From Burkholderiales bacterium (lineage in GTDB: Bacteria > Pseudomonadota > Gammaproteobacteria > Burkholderiales > SG8-39), in the NCBI GenBank assembly GCA_029266935.1, contig JAQSVY010000006.1:1-14227 (forward strand): a stretch of 14,227 nt of DNA, read 5' to 3'. The notes under the pieces are model-generated. The model saw only the letters and a program-made list of their open reading frames with translations, had not been told where the DNA came from and did no database searches. Position 1 is the first letter of the stretch. The number at the start of each line of letters is the position of its first letter. Below, one piece after another: positions 13,304 through 14,227 of this stretch. The position numbers and the translations under genes were made by a program.

Positions 13304-14179
13304 GTGAGATTGCACTTGACCATCAGTCGCGATGAACGGGTGCTCGGCGCGGCACTGGGAATCTCTATCCTGCTGCACGGGGCGCTCCTTTCCATGCATT
13401 TCAAGTTTCCCGATCCGCTGCGATGGAAGTCCGCCAACCAGCCGCTCGAGGTGATGCTGGTAAACGCCAAGACGCGCGAACGTCCTTCCCGCCCCGAGGT
13501 GCTCGCGCAGTCCAATCTCAACCGCGGCGGTAGCGTCGACCAGGACCGGCGCGCGAAGACGCCGCTGCCCGTCACGACGCCGCGCAAGCCGGGCAAGGAC
13601 GTGGTCGACGCCCAGCGGCGCATGCGCGAGCTGGAAGTGCAGCAGCAGCGGCTGCTCGCGCAGGCGCGCGAATCGGCGTCGCGCGTCCCCGCGGAAGCAC
13701 CGCGCCCGGCGCCCCCAGAGCAGCCAGCGACGCAACCAAGCGGCCGTGACCTCGCCGACGCATCGCTCGCGATGATGCGGCTGGAAGCGGAGATCGAGAA
13801 GCGGATCCAGGAATACCAGAAGCGGCCGCGCAAGAAGTTCATCGGCGCCAACGCCGCGGAGTATCGCTTCGCGCAATACGAGGAAGACTGGCGCAACAAG
13901 GTCGAGCGCCTGGGCACGCTGAACTATCCACCGGAGGCGCGCGGCAAGCTCTACGGCAACCTGCGCCTCACGGTGACCATCCGCCCCGACGGCCACGTCG
14001 AGTCGATCGAGCTCGACCGCTCCTCGGGCCTCAAGGTGCTCGACGCCGCGGCTTTCAAGATCGTGCGCATGGCGAGCCCGTACGCGGCGTTTCCACCCGA
14101 TATCCGCCGCGACACGGATCTCTTGGTAATCACCCGCACCTGGTTCTTCGGCCAAGGCGACAAGATCTGGACTGAATAG
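13304..14179 (+). CDS. TonB-like energy transducer with C-terminal TonB domain
   Basis: A 291-residue protein anchored in the inner membrane by one segment at about residues 13-33 (LGAALGISILLHGALLSMHF). The periplasmic linker is charged and partly coiled-coil (DAQRRMRELEVQQQRLLAQ and LEAEIEKRIQEYQ) with a short proline-rich patch, unlike the long Pro-Glu/Pro-Lys spacer of E. coli TonB. From about residue 188 the TonB C-terminal domain follows: YPPEARGKLYGNLRLTVTIRPDGHVESIELDRSSG, then VLDAAAFKIV. No exbB or exbD is nearby, so its partner motor is unknown. The GTG at 13304 is the furthest start; a TTG at 13316, eight bases after GAGGTGA, is a serious alternative that would remove four residues. 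The stop TAG shares a base with the GTG of aroE. Similar genes commonly sit before aroE in betaproteobacteria. Confidence 0.88.
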   Translation: MRLHLTISRDERVLGAALGISILLHGALLSMHFKFPDPLRWKSANQPLEVMLVNAKTRERPSRPEVLAQSNLNRGGSVDQDRRAKTPLPVTTPRKPGKDVVDAQRRMRELEVQQQRLLAQARESASRVPAEAPRPAPPEQPATQPSGRDLADASLAMMRLEAEIEKRIQEYQKRPRKKFIGANAAEYRFAQYEEDWRNKVERLGTLNYPPEARGKLYGNLRLTVTIRPDGHVESIELDRSSGLKVLDAAAFKIVRMASPYAAFPPDIRRDTDLLVITRTWFFGQGDKIWTE

Positions 14180-14227
14180 TGGCCGACCGTTACGCGGTCA
14201 TCGGCAATCCGGTGGCGCATTCCAAGT
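14179..14227 (+). CDS. aroE: Shikimate dehydrogenase AroE, first 16 codons (cut by window edge)
   Basis: The reading frame from the GTG at 14179 translates as (M)ADRYAVIGNPVAHSK before the window ends. This is the conserved AroE beginning: YAVIGNPVAHSKSP binds shikimate through its serine residues. AroE reduces 3-dehydroshikimate with NADPH in the shikimate pathway. The GTG overlaps the last base of the TonB-like gene's TAG; no strong ribosome site is seen, so translation is probably coupled. Only the N-terminus can be judged. Confidence 0.9.
   Translation, partial: MADRYAVIGNPVAHSK

Noticed and set aside
12577..13917. A 446-codon minus-strand frame across the RNB and TonB-like genes
   Set aside because: It is antisense to two genes with clear conserved motifs, shows no domain and crosses a gene boundary; shadow frame.

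Overview
This window comes from a GC-rich proteobacterial chromosome, most likely a betaproteobacterium. The protein families and the conserved gene neighbourhoods (TorF-type porin beside ubiK-comM; tlpA-accB-accC-prmA-zinc ribbon/DUF3426-PfkB kinase; mpl-YqiA-like esterase-RNB ribonuclease-TonB-like-aroE) are those I associate with Burkholderiales, Nitrosomonadales and Rhodocyclales. Coding density is very high, many genes overlap by a few bases, and about half start with GTG. No tRNA, rRNA, CRISPR array, insertion sequence or phage gene is visible, and there is no gene-free stretch longer than about 180 bp.

Left part (1-3445). A TorF-family outer-membrane protein gene runs off the left edge on the minus strand. 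It is separated by 181 bp from the plus-strand genes ubiK (ubiquinone assembly), comM/yifB (branch-migration helicase for transformation), apaH (Ap4A hydrolase) and a HIT-family nucleotide hydrolase. The 181-bp gap is the most informative regulatory DNA here. It carries a well-spaced -24/-12 (sigma-54) promoter facing the porin gene and an NtrC-like palindrome about 116 bp upstream of the predicted transcription start, placed where it would also cover the ubiK promoter.

Central part (9492-3442, all minus strand). The order of transcription is: a conserved protein of unknown function, a TlpA-like thioredoxin, accB and accC (biotin carrier and biotin carboxylase of acetyl-CoA carboxylase), prmA (ribosomal protein L11 methyltransferase), a zinc-ribbon/DUF3426 membrane protein, a PfkB-family kinase and a glycine-zipper lipoprotein. 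From accB onward the genes abut or overlap, so they are probably cotranscribed. The only real gap is the 130 bp before accB, which holds an AT-rich leader with evenly spaced A-tracts. In related genomes aroQ often sits at that position, and it is absent here. The last gene meets the HIT gene tail to tail with a 4-bp overlap.

Right part (9529-14227, plus strand). mpl (murein peptide ligase), a YqiA-like esterase, an RNase II-type exoribonuclease, a TonB-like energy transducer and the first 16 codons of aroE lie in one tightly packed direction. mpl diverges from the central cluster across only 36 bp.

I see no obviously new multi-gene system. The content is conserved housekeeping. The points worth checking are the sigma-54/NtrC region, several apparently leaderless or near-leaderless starts, the missing aroQ, the uncharacterised protein next to mpl, and the variant active-site motif of the RNB ribonuclease.
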